The notes: generated by a model from the letters alone, not told the origin. A stretch of DNA of 64,000 nucleotides from Globomyces pollinis-pini (GCA_025399215.1 MU621127.1:31697-95696); one strand, 5' to 3'. Shown: positions 10,301-21,887, numbered from the stretch's first letter. Made by a program: numbers and translations.

Positions 10301-12520
10301 CTAATGGTGCAGGTCTACTGTCACTTCCTTCAATTAACCGAGTTAAATCGAATAGATTTGTCACATTTGGTAATCCTTTTGCAAAGTTTATAAAACTCCT
10401 TTTGGCAGGAGGGATCGACTGTGGATCAACTTTAGAGGGAGGTAAAGCAAATGAACCCTGCAATTTAGCCATCGTTACTTGATCCCTTTCAACCAACTCT
10501 GAAGTATCCGGCCAAATTGCAGATATTGTCTTTACATCTTCAAAAATAAACAAAGGCTCTTTGGATTTCTTCATGGCAGCCTTTGATTCGTAGAATAACA
10601 TAGTTCCACGTTTCGATGCATCCACCACCTTTTCTTTTTTCTTTCTAAAGAACTTTTTGGAAATCCCACTTGACGCATATGCCTCCTCTCCAACTTTGGA
10701 TGTAACAACAACATGGTATTCTTGCCAAACATTTGAATATGGTTGACGTATTTGTAATGGACCCTCATAACGGACGTCCCCTCTATATAAATGAGATGTA
10801 AATGGTTTGACATCAAAATCATCCCAGGTTCTGATTTTAGTAGGTTGTTTCATAAGTCGATACGTGAATAGGGTATTTAACTTGGCAAGTTCAAATATGG
10901 AGAGTCGTATAGCCGCTACCCAATGATTCACCTGGATCATTGAGGCAGCTGATAGTAAGTACAAGTTAGAACAAGCCGAAGTAAATGCGAAATGACAAGA
11001 GTAAGGAATTGGTGGTGGTGGTATTCCTAGGGTAAACTTTTAAATGATACCTGGAAACGAAACTTTTTGGAAATCTTGATCAAATAATTCCACTTTTGCT
11101 TCTGCGATATTGATATACAATGGCTCGGGTTGATAAGACTTGATTGCAGCCATCAACTCTAAAGGCGGATCCAACTCGTTTTTAATGAATTGGTCAGTAG
11201 ATAAATCAGCTGTATATGGAAATGATGCTAATTCTTCAGGTACTCTCCATAGATGTAAAACGGGTCCCCATAGTTCCATCCACCATTTAGACCAAAAACT
11301 ATCACTGGCAATAATTTCTTGTGGAGTCTTGTTGAATAGGGTGGTACCATTGGCTCCTAATGCATTCAATTTATAAACAAATCCACAATGGTAGAATTTG
11401 TTTCGATGGGTAGTAATTAAAGAATTGACCTGTGATATCTCTGGTGGTCCATTAAAGGAAACTACTAATGGAACTTCAGCCTGTTCAACTTCTGGTTCAA
11501 CGATGGGTGTCTCTTGTTGTTGTGATTGAATTTGAGCAAGCTGTTGCTGTGCTACAGCTAAATGTTCATCAGTTTCAATTTTTTGATATTGTCCTTGTTG
11601 GTCCAGGTAATGTGTGAGTGGTGTGGTGGCCAAAAGAACATTTTGGTGGTCTATATATTGCTTTTGTGCAAGTATAAGGTGTTCTTCTGTAGTTATATCT
11701 TGGTAAGCTCCATTTTCATCAACATAATGAGTCAATTGGACTTGCTGTGACGCTTGTTGTTGCAAGGTGGCTTGATGTTCAGCAAGTTGTTTCTGTGCCA
11801 ATAAGAATTGCTCTTCTGTTTGAATTTCTTGATATTCACCGTTTTCATTTACAAAATGAGTTAGTTGCTGTAATTCTAAAGATTGTGGACGTTGAGCGGT
11901 TTGATTGGCGAGAAATTCCTGTTGTATTTGAATGGCTCGCTGTTGTTCAGATACTTGCTGCTGCATAGCAATTTGTTGTTCGGGTACTTGTTGTTGAATA
12001 GCATTTTGTTGTTCAATATATTTAATATATTTTTGTTGTTCTGTAACTTGTTGTTGAGCTAATATTAAATGCTCATCAGTGGTAATTTCTTGTGGATTTC
12101 CATTTTCATCAAGGTAATGTGTTAATCTTGTCGGATCCAAAATAAACTGGTTTGATGGTAGTGTTAATGTAGGTTGGGTGGAATTTTGAGTTTCTTGAAT
12201 TGAAAGTGGAGTCTGATTTTCATGAGAGTCATTTCCAGTCCTTGGAATAGGTTCTGAATCCGTTCCAATATTTAAATCCGTTGATTTAGTAGTTAATAAA
12301 TTGTTTTGAGTTGGTTCTTGAGTTGCTGAAATGATGAGATTAGTTTTTATAGTACCAGGTTGAGATTCCAATTGATTTGATGATATATTATTTTGTTCTT
12401 CTGATATATCGGAATGGTCAGATGAAGATTCAGTTCCTATCAGAGTTAAAAGGTGTCATATTAAAGGTAAATGAATCATGGTATAAGGATAACAAAGGGC
12501 CAGTTACCTGATGAAGACAT
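7304..12520 (-). CDS. Large PH-domain protein of the fungal Caf120/Skg3 type
   Basis: About 1,660 residues. The start is ATG 12520 (MSSSG), joined across a 70-nt intron to the main exon. The N-terminal third is Gln-rich and holds four copies of a 26-residue motif (consensus LTHYVDENGxYQxIxTEEHL). A PH-like region follows (KFYHCGFVYKLNALG; WWMELWGPVLHLWR; then AASMIQVNHWVAAIRLSIFE), then a second conserved block with LYRGDVRYEGPLQIR, and a low-complexity tail rich in Ser, Asp, Glu and Gln ending VSDDSQ. The PH plus downstream WVAAIRLS block is what I associate with fungal Caf120/Skg3 proteins (Ccr4-Not associated or growth-site proteins in yeast); assignment is by memory of motifs. Introns are tiny, one only 24 nt (11027-11050). 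Confidence 0.7.
8935..9131 (-). repeat. Duplicated exon start with NSLLG motif in the Caf120-like gene
   Basis: Two successive exons begin with almost the same sequence just after an identical-looking acceptor: one encodes ENSLLGQQS (near 9100-9123) and the next DNSLLGRQS (near 8935-8957), about 166 bp apart, each preceded by a short intron ending TTTAG. Related NSLLV motifs occur upstream near 9270-9330. This looks like tandem duplication of an intron-plus-exon unit inside the gene. Confidence 0.7.
11540..12125 (-). repeat. Four-copy 26-residue protein repeat (LTHYVDENG...EEHLILAQ)
   Basis: Within the N-terminal part of the Caf120-like protein, four copies of a motif starting LTHY or LTHF, then (V/L)(D/N)(E/Q)(N/Q)G, then YQ(E/D/K)I, then T(E/D)EHL and LAQ(K/Q)Q occur, separated by Gln-rich linkers of variable length. 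The conservation of Tyr, Gly, Glu-His-Leu and Ala-Gln between copies is well above that of the linkers, so it behaves as a structural module. I do not recognise it as a named domain. Confidence 0.8.
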
Positions 12521-12857
12521 ATGAATTGAATTATTTTTTGCAAAGGCTTTCGCGTAAAGGGAACAAAAGGCACTTGATAGTAATCTGTTATAAAAGATTA
12601 TCATCAAAGTATCCAAGATTTTATTCATTGGATTGAAGTAACAAGTACCTTAAATCATACCTGTTTTTATACTCGTTAATATGCTACAAGACACACATTT
12701 CATATGCTACAAGACACTTATTTCATATGCTACAAGATACTCATACTATCCTATATACTCATTTAATATCCTATACGATGATGTGTGAATGGCTGCATTC
12801 TATCACTCAGCCTCATTCTCTCCATTCCGAATTTGGTGGGTTTCTTCTTCTCTAAAA
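12521..12857. promoter_or_regulatory. Divergent promoter region with a 23-bp tandem repeat
   Basis: This 337-bp gap separates the divergently transcribed Caf120-like gene and the chitin synthase, so both promoters must lie here or overlap it. It contains a 23-bp direct repeat in nearly three copies (12681-12703, 12704-12726, 12727-12749), each starting ATGCTACAAGA. Two copies are nearly identical. No known factor site is claimed. The region is otherwise AT-rich with no open frame except the upstream extension of the chitin synthase frame. Confidence 0.5.
12681..12749. repeat. 23-bp direct repeat, about 2.7 copies
   Basis: Copies start at 12681, 12704 and 12727 with ATGCTACAAG(A) and share the core through CAT, the third diverging at its end. 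Located 110-180 bp upstream of the chitin synthase start. Confidence 0.85.
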
Positions 12858-15800
12858 ATGGAAGATTCTCAAGACTCGAATTCCTTATTCGGTTCTTTAA
12901 GACGTCCTACGTTATTCAGATCATCAGAACGTCAAAAAGATAATGTAGGGAGACGTCCAACTTTATTCAGTCCATTCACAGACTCAAGGAAAAGAAATGG
13001 AACTCTATCAAGACCGGAAAGAAGAACTACTATCAAAAATCCAAATATGTTCCAGAAACCACCAGAAAAACCAAGTGTCTGGGTACTGTTTTCTTGGGCA
13101 GTGACATGTTGTCTCCCATCTTTTATTTTAAAGTGCTGTATATCTAAACCACAACAACAAGCTTGGAGAGAAAAAATCGCATTATGCTTCATTGCAGCAC
13201 TATTTATGGCCTTCACTGTCTTCTTCCTAGTATACTTTGAAAAGGCTCTTTGTCCTCCAGATTTAGAGTTAAACATCCCATTAAACGTATTTGGTAAAAG
13301 ACTTACTCTTGTTAATTGTGATAGGTGGTGTTGTGATTTTTGGTAAAATGTACCATGTCTCCAAAATGATCCCACCTTACAACACTTTATTTGAAGGAAC
13401 AGATTCAGATCTTGCTAATGCTGGAACTGACGTCAGTCAAGCATTCAAAACAGCTGATATCACTACCTGCCAAAGTTCTCAAGCTTCAAAATTTCAGTTT
13501 TCAAAAACAAAACATATTTGTGAACCAGATGATTGTTTGAATTTGGAGGATTTGAAAAGAAATTACAATTTAGTAGAATTCACCAATTATCAAGTCATTT
13601 CTTTGGTATCAACCTTATAGTTAACTGTAGACTGGTTCAAACAAATCTTTAACTGTCAATTCGTATCCTTCATTTGATTGGAAAGATATTCGTGAACGCA
13701 ATCTTGTGGCATATGGAAATACTGGTATTGGATTGTTAATATTAACATATATAGTGTTGAATTTCGAACCTTACTTGTTACAGAATCCCAACCCAATCCC
13801 AAATGATGCCGCAGATGCCTTGATTAGAAAATCTCGTACAATGACCGATATCACTTTGTTGCTCTCAAGCAGTAAAGAAGTTCAAGGAGACGCAAGGGAT
13901 TGTTTAGTAAACAAGTTTTATGCTGGGCAGTTAACACATCAAACTGTTGGATGTATCCTTTCACAGATCATTATATGGGTGGTTTCTTTTATAATATTAG
14001 GTATCACTTTTTCAAAGTTTTTCATGGCCATTGCCTTTGACTGGTTTGTCGCTACCAGGTTATGCAAGGAACCCAGAGCCAACACGATAAGTAACAAATA
14101 CGCAACCATCGCTTCAGCGCGGCCTATTTTACATGACAATGATGTACAGGCTCCTGCCGCATTGAGACCTAGTCCATATGCTACCGATTATGACTTGTAC
14201 ACAGTACTTTTGGTCACTTGTTACTCAGAAGGATACGCTTCTATCAAAGGAACAATTGATTCATTAGCAGTAACTCACTATGATGATCAAAAGAAACTTT
14301 TGTTTGTGATTGCAGATGGAATTGTCAAAGGATCTGGAAATGAAAAGTCAACTCCTGATATATTGCTCGATATGATGGAATTCGATACTCGTTTCTCTAA
14401 AAACCCACACCCTCAATCTTATATTGCAGTTGCAACTGGATCTAAACAACACAATATGGCCAAAGTTTACGCTGGATACTATAAAATTGATGGACGTCGA
14501 GTTCCAATGATCTTGATTGTCAAATGTGGTACACCAGAAGAAATGAACCATGATGCAGAAGGAAATATTATTGGAAAGCCTGGAAATCGAGGAAAACGAG
14601 ATTCACAATTAATTTTAATGCGGTTTTTTTCAAGAGTTACTCAAGGAGATTATATGTTCCCATTAGAATATGATATATTCCGTAAAATCCATCATATCAC
14701 TGGAGTGACGCCTGATTTCTTTGAAGCAGTGTTGATGGTTGATGCTGATACTCAAGTTGAACGACCTTCTTTACGATATTTAATCAACACTCTTCAAAAT
14801 AACCATAAAATCATCGGACTTTGTGGTGAGACACAGATCACAAACAAATCCCAATCATGGGTAACGATGATTCAAGTTTTTGAATACTTCATCTCCCATC
14901 AATTGGGTAAAGCGTTTGAATCCTTGTTTGGAGGTGTTACTTGTCTACCCGGATGTTTCTGTATGTGGAGAATCAAATCCATTGATAGTGAAGGGAATTC
15001 AACACCCATTTTAGGAAATCCAGATATTGTTGAACAATACTCTACAAATGAAGTTTTTACTCTCCACCAAAAGAATTTGTTGTTACTTGGTGAAGATCGA
15101 TTTTTGACTACCAGTATGTTGAAACAATTTCCAAAACGAAAAACAGTTTATGTTTCCAAAGCGATTTGTTATACTGTTGTACCTGATGATTTCCGAACTC
15201 TTTTATCACAACGTCGTCGTTGGATCAATTCGACCATTCATAATCTCATGGAATTGGTTTTTGTTAGTAATCTTTGTGGAACCTTTTGTTTCTCAATGCA
15301 GGTAATTTTTAATCAATTTATTTTAGTTTCTGGTATTGATGGATTTAATCTCGACTGCTGTTTTGCCAGCTGGTTTACTTGCAACATATTATTTATTGTA
15401 TAATATTGCCATTGATCCTCCTTCGGCTTCTGACATAACTGCGTATATGATGGCTGTTACCATGATTGTTGTTATTTTCTTGCCTGCATTCTTGGTATTG
15501 TTTACAGGTCGAAAATTATCAAACATCTTTTGGATGGTTATTTATTTGATTGCATTACCAATTTGGCAATTTGTTCTTCCACTGTATGCATTTTGGAATT
15601 TTGATGACTTTTCATGGGGTGAAACTCGAAAGGTAGCAGGTGAAAAGGAGAGTCGTGATGGTCATGGTGGAGATGATGGGACTTTTGACAATTCTGTAGT
15701 TCCATTACGTCGATGGGAAGACTATGAAGCTAATTGGAGAAAGAATCGGTTATCTGCTCAGATTCCAGGGACCAAAGCATATAATGCTATTACATCTAAA

Positions 15801-15890
15801 CGTGGTGAAGGTAGTAGTCATCAACAAGGCAGTATTTCACATCGAGTTAAAACCAATCCACGTATTGTTGCCATTCAACATGATCGTTAG
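12858..15890 (+). CDS. Class IV-type chitin synthase
   Basis: Membrane glycosyltransferase making chitin from UDP-GlcNAc for the cell wall. The ATG at 12858 ([12 protein letters not shown]) is preferred over the in-frame ATG at 12789. N-terminal transmembrane segments ([31 protein letters not shown]) are followed by a cytochrome-b5-like region ([11 protein letters not shown], then [16 protein letters not shown] and VLNFEPYLL), then the GT2 catalytic core: [34 protein letters not shown] (Q-x-x-EY), LLGEDRFLT (EDR) and QRRRW, then C-terminal transmembrane helices ([16 protein letters not shown]). About 960 residues. Four tiny introns at 13294-13324, 13606-13630, 13725-13754 and 15302-15326 restore conserved family sequence. 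All catalytic motifs are present, so it should be active. No myosin motor domain, which argues for the Chs3/class IV group rather than class V. Confidence 0.95.
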
Positions 15891-16064
15891 TTTATATCAC
15901 CATAGCAATAAATTAAAATGTTCTTTAATCATTTCCTTCATTATTCTGACCTTGTTCTATCCATCCTTGATTATTCCTATTCAATTGCTACTCATCAAAC
16001 TCTTTTTCTAGTGATCAAATTCACGCGAATTTCAAATTTGAAACTTTTTTCTCAAAGAATTCCA

Positions 16065-17036
16065 ATGTCCGGACCACCAGCAACAATCTACTCTGCAGAA
16101 CAGTAATAGAATGACCATCTCAAACCAAATAGAATTGTCATTCCACCGGAATTACCCGAAATTTTAAAGAATTATGCTAAATATATCATTAAACAACAAC
16201 CTAAAGATATCATCATAGCATCTTCAGAGTAATAAATCTATCCTTTTCATGATATTATTAGGTAATTAGAAAAAGGTTGTTGAATTGATACTAGATACTT
16301 TGGTCGATTATCAACTCAAACTAAACAATTACAAGGAGGAAAATTATCCAAACAACAACTCTTGACATTTTATAAAAAAGTTATTTAAAATATGAACCTA
16401 AAAAAAACTAGTTTTCAATTTCTAAACCAAATGTCACGAAATTGGATATTCAAGAAGGTTGTGAATGGGCGGATGTACCATTACATCAAGTTGCGGATAC
16501 ATTAACGTATATACAGTTGGATTGATGTATAGTGTTGGAGATTGGACGGGTGATTCTGCACCTTGGATTAACTTTTGGGCTCTCTTATGCGCTTCCGTTG
16601 TAATTTTATATTATATCCAAATCATTTATTTTTATTCGTAGGCTGGAGTATTTTGATTGTTTTGTTGATTGTATTAGAATTTATTGGCTACGTTGTTGTT
16701 GATTATTGAATTGGTTTCGGAAGGTGGTCAAGTGAATTTAACGTTGGTCAGAACAGCTTTTGAATTTTTATCATCTAAAGATTCTGAAGTTTCTGATGAA
16801 ATTATTTCAAATATTGGAATTTCAGTATCATCTACAAATGGGTATGAAACAAAACAATGACATTGATGTTTTATAGGTCTGTAGTTTCTTCAGATGCTTT
16901 AATTGCTTCAATTACTCAAAGTTTTACAGCTAAACCTGTGGTGACAAATGAAGTGGTCGAGTCGGAAGTCACAGAGGATGTGGAAATGACAGAAGAACAA
17001 CCTGTAGTTGATGGTAATGAACCACCTACTGAATAA
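16065..17036 (+). CDS. Ropporin-1-like flagellar RIIa-domain protein (radial-spoke RSP11 type)
   Basis: Begins MSGPPATIYSAEQIVIPPEL, a close match in layout to animal ROPN1L (IPPELPDILKQF...), with the RIIa dimerisation/docking domain (LPEILKNYAKYIIKQQP, then YFGRLS). A downstream region DWTGDSAPWINFWALLC followed by LIIELVSEGGQ matches the conserved ropporin core. In animals and algae these proteins sit in the flagellar radial spoke/fibrous sheath and bind A-kinase anchors; presence here implies a motile flagellated stage. The C-terminus is acidic and probably disordered. Introns include a two-unit abutting pair at 16229-16294, and a 45-nt and a 30-nt intron flanking a possible 6-nt exon at 16642-16647. 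The exon joins give conserved sequence, so I am fairly sure. Confidence 0.85.
16229..16294 (+). other. Two abutting GT...AG intron units
   Basis: Two 33-nt units, 16229-16261 and 16262-16294, each start GTAAT and end TAG with no base between. Removing both joins TCA GA to A TAC TTT, giving SSEYFGRLS, the conserved RIIa end. See the findings on tandem introns. Confidence 0.75.
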
Positions 17037-17177
17037 TCGTATCGATGATCAACTTTTTATTACCTTAGAAATTGGAATAAACTATTGATACTGTATTAAT
17101 AGTTGATGTTATTGATATAAGAGTGTTTAGTTCGATAGATTGACTATATTAAATCATTTAAATCAATTGGTCAATAT

Positions 17178-18936
17178 TCATTCTTCTAATGAAAGTTCTT
17201 GATCTACATTATCTTCTACATCTTTTGCAAAATCAAATGTAAAAAGGCTAGTTGTTTGATTTTCCGTCATCAATTCCCAATTTGATTTCTTGGCAGATTT
17301 ATCAACACAATTGGTGAATGTATCTATATTTTTATATATCTCTGGTTTATGTTGTTTTAAACCTGATAGAAAACTTTGATACAAATTTTCTCCACAAAAT
17401 CCAGAAATTTGATCCGGTCTATAGTTTAAAATCAATTTTTTTCTTACTTTTCTTTACAAAACTTGAGAACTTGTTTTAAATTTTCTTGACCAACAAAGTT
17501 TTGTGTTAAAGCAATTCCTAGGTATATGAATTAAGATTGATAGTTACCTGGTTCTAAATTCATTACACAATGCCACCATTGATTGGGTACAAAAATAATT
17601 TCACCAGGATTACATACTGCTTCAATTGGTCTTAATTCTGGTGGTAAATTTTGAGCTTCTTGATAATAATTCTAACGATATTAGTGATTGAAACATAATT
17701 TGTTACCATGAACCATTCGGTAAGAGAAACGGGAGAAGTGACTTCACTACCGTCTGCACTGGGAAAGACACCAGGGGGAATTTGATTTGGAGGAAACATA
17801 ATCCACTTTTTTCTTCCTGTAATACAAGCATTCCATGCACTAGCTTTGATAATTTAGTAAATAATTTCAAATTCTGCATGTAAAAACAAATGTGTAGTTT
17901 GGTAACATAAAAACTTCTACGTGTAATTTGGTATAATAAAAACATCTATGTGTAATTTGGTATCATAAAAACTACTATGTGTAATTTGATATATAAATAC
18001 AAAAAAATGTATGGTGATATGACAATTATTCTTACTTGAATTTGGATCAACATGAAATGTGCTTCCGGATCGTTGAGGACCAATAATCAACCAACGATAA
18101 TCTGGACGATCCTTTCCAAGAACAGCAAATAAATCCATATCAAAATATTCAGGTACAGTAAAATCTGATTTTAATTCCCCAAAAGTACAAGATTTATCAA
18201 ACAAGTATAAAGGAGATTCTTCATTACAATTCATCATGTATTGATAATAATTTTCAAAATTGATTTGAACAGCTTCAGCTTGATATACATCAATTGATTT
18301 TAAATTGCAAAAGAAATCGAAATTCCATTTTTTCATTGCTGGCCATTTTGTTACTACATCTGTTAAAATGACAGGTTTATTTGGAATTCCATATTCTTCA
18401 ATAAATTCTTTCATACTGAGATTGGACCTACGATCAATATTGTCTGTGGTCACACCACAGAGTTCATCCAGAGGTACTGATAAACATCTCCAATGAGTAT
18501 ATAAATAATCGGAATAAAATCCTTGAGTTTTTATAATCACGTCTGGTATAAATTGATTAGGACATTTTAGAAACTTATAAGTGTTTCTCCAATTGCCTTT
18601 AAATTGAAAGTTCCCATTGTATTCTTTTATAACCAATTGTTTCCATAAATCATCATGATAAGTGAATATGTAAAAAGCTTTTGAAGTTTGAGATAGAATT
18701 GGTAATAAATTAGGATGAAATGATTCTAGACAACGAAGTAATAATTCATCACCTAGTATAGCAAATTGACCTAAACCTGATATTTTTGATGGTTTTATTC
18801 CATTATCCGAGTCCAAGAAAGAATTTCCGAATGGTTTTATACCGTAAGGATGTAAGAAAGTCGAATGCCTTAGTACTGAAGCATTATTCTTTTTTCTTGT
18901 TGAATGAATGGTTTGAAGTTTTCTTTTTTGGTTCAT
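17178..18936 (-). CDS. F-box plus JmjC-domain dioxygenase (JMJD6-like)
   Basis: Predicted Fe(II)/2-oxoglutarate dioxygenase with an N-terminal F-box-like segment (LLLRCLESFHPNLLPILSQ, then DDLWKQLVIKEY). The JmjC fold has FHVDPNST (Fe ligands His and Asp), SAWNACITGRKKWIMFPP, PGEIIFVPNQWWHCV (distal His) and NLEPGIALTQNFVG. The segment IPNKPVILTDVVTKWPAMKKW is the usual lead-in. The combination F-box plus JMJD6-class JmjC is known in plants and fungi; substrates vary and are unknown here. The tail is acidic (ends QELSLEE). One intron (17844-18035, 192 nt) is far longer than the rest and contains a minisatellite. Start at 18936 is the first ATG of the frame. Confidence 0.88.
17893..18008 (-). 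repeat. 29-bp minisatellite inside a JmjC-gene intron
   Basis: Four copies with exactly 29-nt spacing (marker TGTA at 17893, 17922, 17951 and 17980 on the + strand). On the gene strand each copy reads roughly TACCAAATTACACATAG followed two bases later by GTTTTTAT, so copies contain an intron-like GT...TAG segment of 27 nt separated by dinucleotides. The host intron is 17844-18035; its removal gives DPNST-SAWNA, so the repeat is non-coding. Confidence 0.85.
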
Positions 18937-19230
18937 TTTGATAAAAAGTAAAACAAAGAATTGGAAACTTGGACAAAGCAGTTACTTTGACTGTATTTAG
19001 TATGAATGTATGTATTGTAATTAGTATGACTGTATGGAATGTATTTAGTTTTAGTATTAGTTATAGTACTAGTTGTAGTACTAGTTGTAGTACTAGTACT
19101 AGTAGTATCCTAATATTCTTTTCATTGTAATACCTTTTACCATTGAATTTAAAAAGTATTTTCAATTGGATGAAATTGTTTTCCTTCAATTTCAAATAAA
19201 AATTTATTGGATTCATTCAAAAACTTGAAA
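18937..19230. promoter_or_regulatory. Divergent promoter region with TAGTAC-rich repeats
   Basis: Lies between the divergent JmjC and TFIP11 genes. Contains TGTATTTAGTATGA-like near-repeats (18990-19050) and a 12-bp tandem repeat, TTGTAGTACTAG, in two to three imperfect copies at about 19065-19110. Low-complexity DNA; no specific regulatory claim. Confidence 0.45.
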
Positions 19231-21887
19231 ATGTACTCAAGTGACGACGATCAAAATTATCATAATTCAAATAATCAAATTAATTCAAGTGATGATGATC
19301 ATACTACAAGGAATCAAATCAATTTCATTAAAAGTCAGTCAATTTCATCAGATTCAGATTCTTCAGATGATGAACCTACTTTTATTCCAATAAAAAGAAA
19401 CAAGGATCAAGAAGAAGAAGAATTAAATAACGATTTACAATCATTCTCAAATCGTTTCTCAAATACCAATCATATACCCAATGTAGATTTAAAGGAATCA
19501 AAAACTAATATCAAAATGAATCTAGAAAATCAAGTATTTAATCAAGTACCAATTAATACTCCTCACAATTTCCCTCAAAATAATCCAAAAATATTCTCAA
19601 AATCTTCAAAAATTTATTCAAATGATAAAGTATTCAAATCATTCATTCACTAATCAATACAGTCTAAAAAATCAAAATTCAATCCAATTGGATCTGTAAA
19701 TCAAAATCCTGTTCTACCTTCAAAAGATTTCGCTCAATTTGAAAAACATTCAAAAGGAATTGGTTCAAAATTGTTGATGAAAATGGGTTATAAACCTGGT
19801 CAAGGGTTAGGGAAAGATGGTTCTGGTATTAGTACTCCAATTGATGTAAAATTGAGACCTACAAAAATGGGATTAGGACATGGAGGGTTTGATGTAATCT
19901 AATCTTATAATTCATTATAGGAACGTACTGAAGCTGTTAAAAAGGAATATGAAGAAAAATCAGAACAACTGGAAGCTGAAAAGGTTTATTTTTTGGTTCT
20001 AATAGGATTAGTTTGGTCCAAAACAACGTTGGAAAAAGAAAGGTTAGAATACGAAAATGGACTCATGATAGGAATTAAACAAAGAAAACCTAGGTATTTA
20101 ACAGCTGATCAACTTATCATGGAAATCAATGCCCAAACAGTTCCTACACAAGCACAACCCATATCAACCAAAATTCGTGATCTAACTGGACGAGAAGAAA
20201 AAATTCTATCCAACATATCAGAATTAAATCAACCTGATGAATATGATACTACTGAACGATTCCCAGAGTTACGACACAATGTTAAAATCATTGCTGAATC
20301 CTCAAAAACTGATTTATCTCAACTAGCACGTCAAATTAAAATTGAAGAATCAAAAGTAGATCATGATACACAACTAATACAATCACTTCATCAATCCATA
20401 CAACAAGATAAACTTAATCTATCACGTCTATCCAAAGTAAAATTTAGCAAGCTAATCTGTCAGGTCAAAGAAATCTTGAATGAAACTCAACAGATTTACA
20501 AATCAAATCAAACTGAATTGTTATCAAAAGATTTGAATATTCAACGAGTATCCGATTTATTTGCACCATGTTTTAACAAACTCGTAACTGAATATCAACC
20601 GGAGTATCAACAATACCAATTAGATTACCATCTCATATCAGTTCTATCCCCTATATTCCAAAACTTGTTGCGTGAATGGGATCCATTACAACAACCACTT
20701 TATTGTATGGATTTATTGCGAAATGTATTTTGAATTTATTTGATTGTAGTGGACTGGATTATTGGCATATCATGCCCCAGAAACGCATACAGCGGAAATG
20801 ACTGCTTTTGAGACGATGTTGGCTAATATTTGGTTACCTAAGCTACGCCAATCGATAAAGTAATGGTGTTTTTATATGTTTATATCGTAGTAATGATTGG
20901 AATCCTGAACAACCAGACTCGATTATTCAACTAATTGATCAATGGGATAAATCGAAATTGTTACCACCTTGGTTGTTTCATAATATAGTGTCCCAATTGA
21001 TTATACCCAAGTTGGAGGGACGATTGGAAACTTGGGATTTCAAGGATGGTTATCATATCCATACATGGCTGTTTCCATGGTTGCCGATTTTGGGGGAACG
21101 TATGGATGATTTATGGGTGACGACTCGACAACTATTACAATCGTATTTAACCAAGAATTGGACTCCTGATGATCCAATCGGACTCAAGATTGTATCCTGT
21201 TGGGCGGATGTAATTATTTTTGTAAGATAACGTTAGGTATTTGGAGAGTATGAATTACAATTATTACTTACTCGATCAATCTTACCAAAATTGATTGAAC
21301 ATTTACAAACAAATTTTAAGATTAACCCCGCATCACAAGATCTTCAACCATTATTAGATACCTTTCAATGGTCTGAAATCATTCCAACACATTTATTTTC
21401 ACATTTAATTGAAACTCAATTTTTTGAACCATGGAAACAAATTTTATGGACTTGGATTACATCACCACAATCCAATTTAGATGAAATTACACAATGGTAT
21501 CAAAGTTGGAAACAAATCTTTATCAATTATAAATTACAAAATCTAACATCTGTTAAAGATGGATTCCGAATTGGATTAGATATGATGAATCAAGGTATGA
21601 CCAATCCAACACAATTTATTCCATCCACCACACAACCTACAATAACCAAACCTATCCAGGCTACCATTGGCGACATGACCTTTAAAGATCTTGTTGAAAC
21701 CCTTTGTGGAGAACATGATGTTGAATTTGTACCATTATTGAAACGTCATGAGAATGGTAAGGAATTGTATCGAATTGGGAAATTAAATGTTTATATCGAT
21801 GATGGATTGTTGTTTGTACAAACTAAAGGTTCGTATCGGTTCATGTCGATTGATGATGCTATTGATCTTGCCAAACAATCTCTTTGA
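19231..21887 (+). CDS. TFIP11/Ntr1-type G-patch spliceosome disassembly factor
   Basis: Predicted partner of the Prp43/DHX15 helicase in releasing intron lariats. Acidic N-terminus (MYSSDDDQNYHNSN) from the ATG at 19231, then a G-patch (KGIGSKLLMKMGYKPGQGLG, then GLGHGGF), then KFGPKQRWKKKGIKQRKPRY built from three exons, then the GC-rich-domain-like helical region (LLREWDPLQQP; LPPWLFHNIVSQLIIPKLEG; HIHTWLFPWLPILG; EHDVEFVPLLKRHENGKELY) typical of TFIP11 C-termini. Introns of 27-33 nt, for example 28 nt after AEK and 29 nt after WKKK. It recycles spliceosomes, which is fitting in a genome so dense in introns; that link is only contextual. Confidence 0.9.

Noticed and set aside
15918..16106. 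62-codon frame running into the ropporin-like start
   Set aside because: Only its last part coincides with the real first exon; the true start is the ATG at 16065 by family alignment.
17893..18008. CRISPR-like repeat of 29 nt
   Set aside because: Copies are contiguous with no spacers and lie in a eukaryotic intron; it is a minisatellite.
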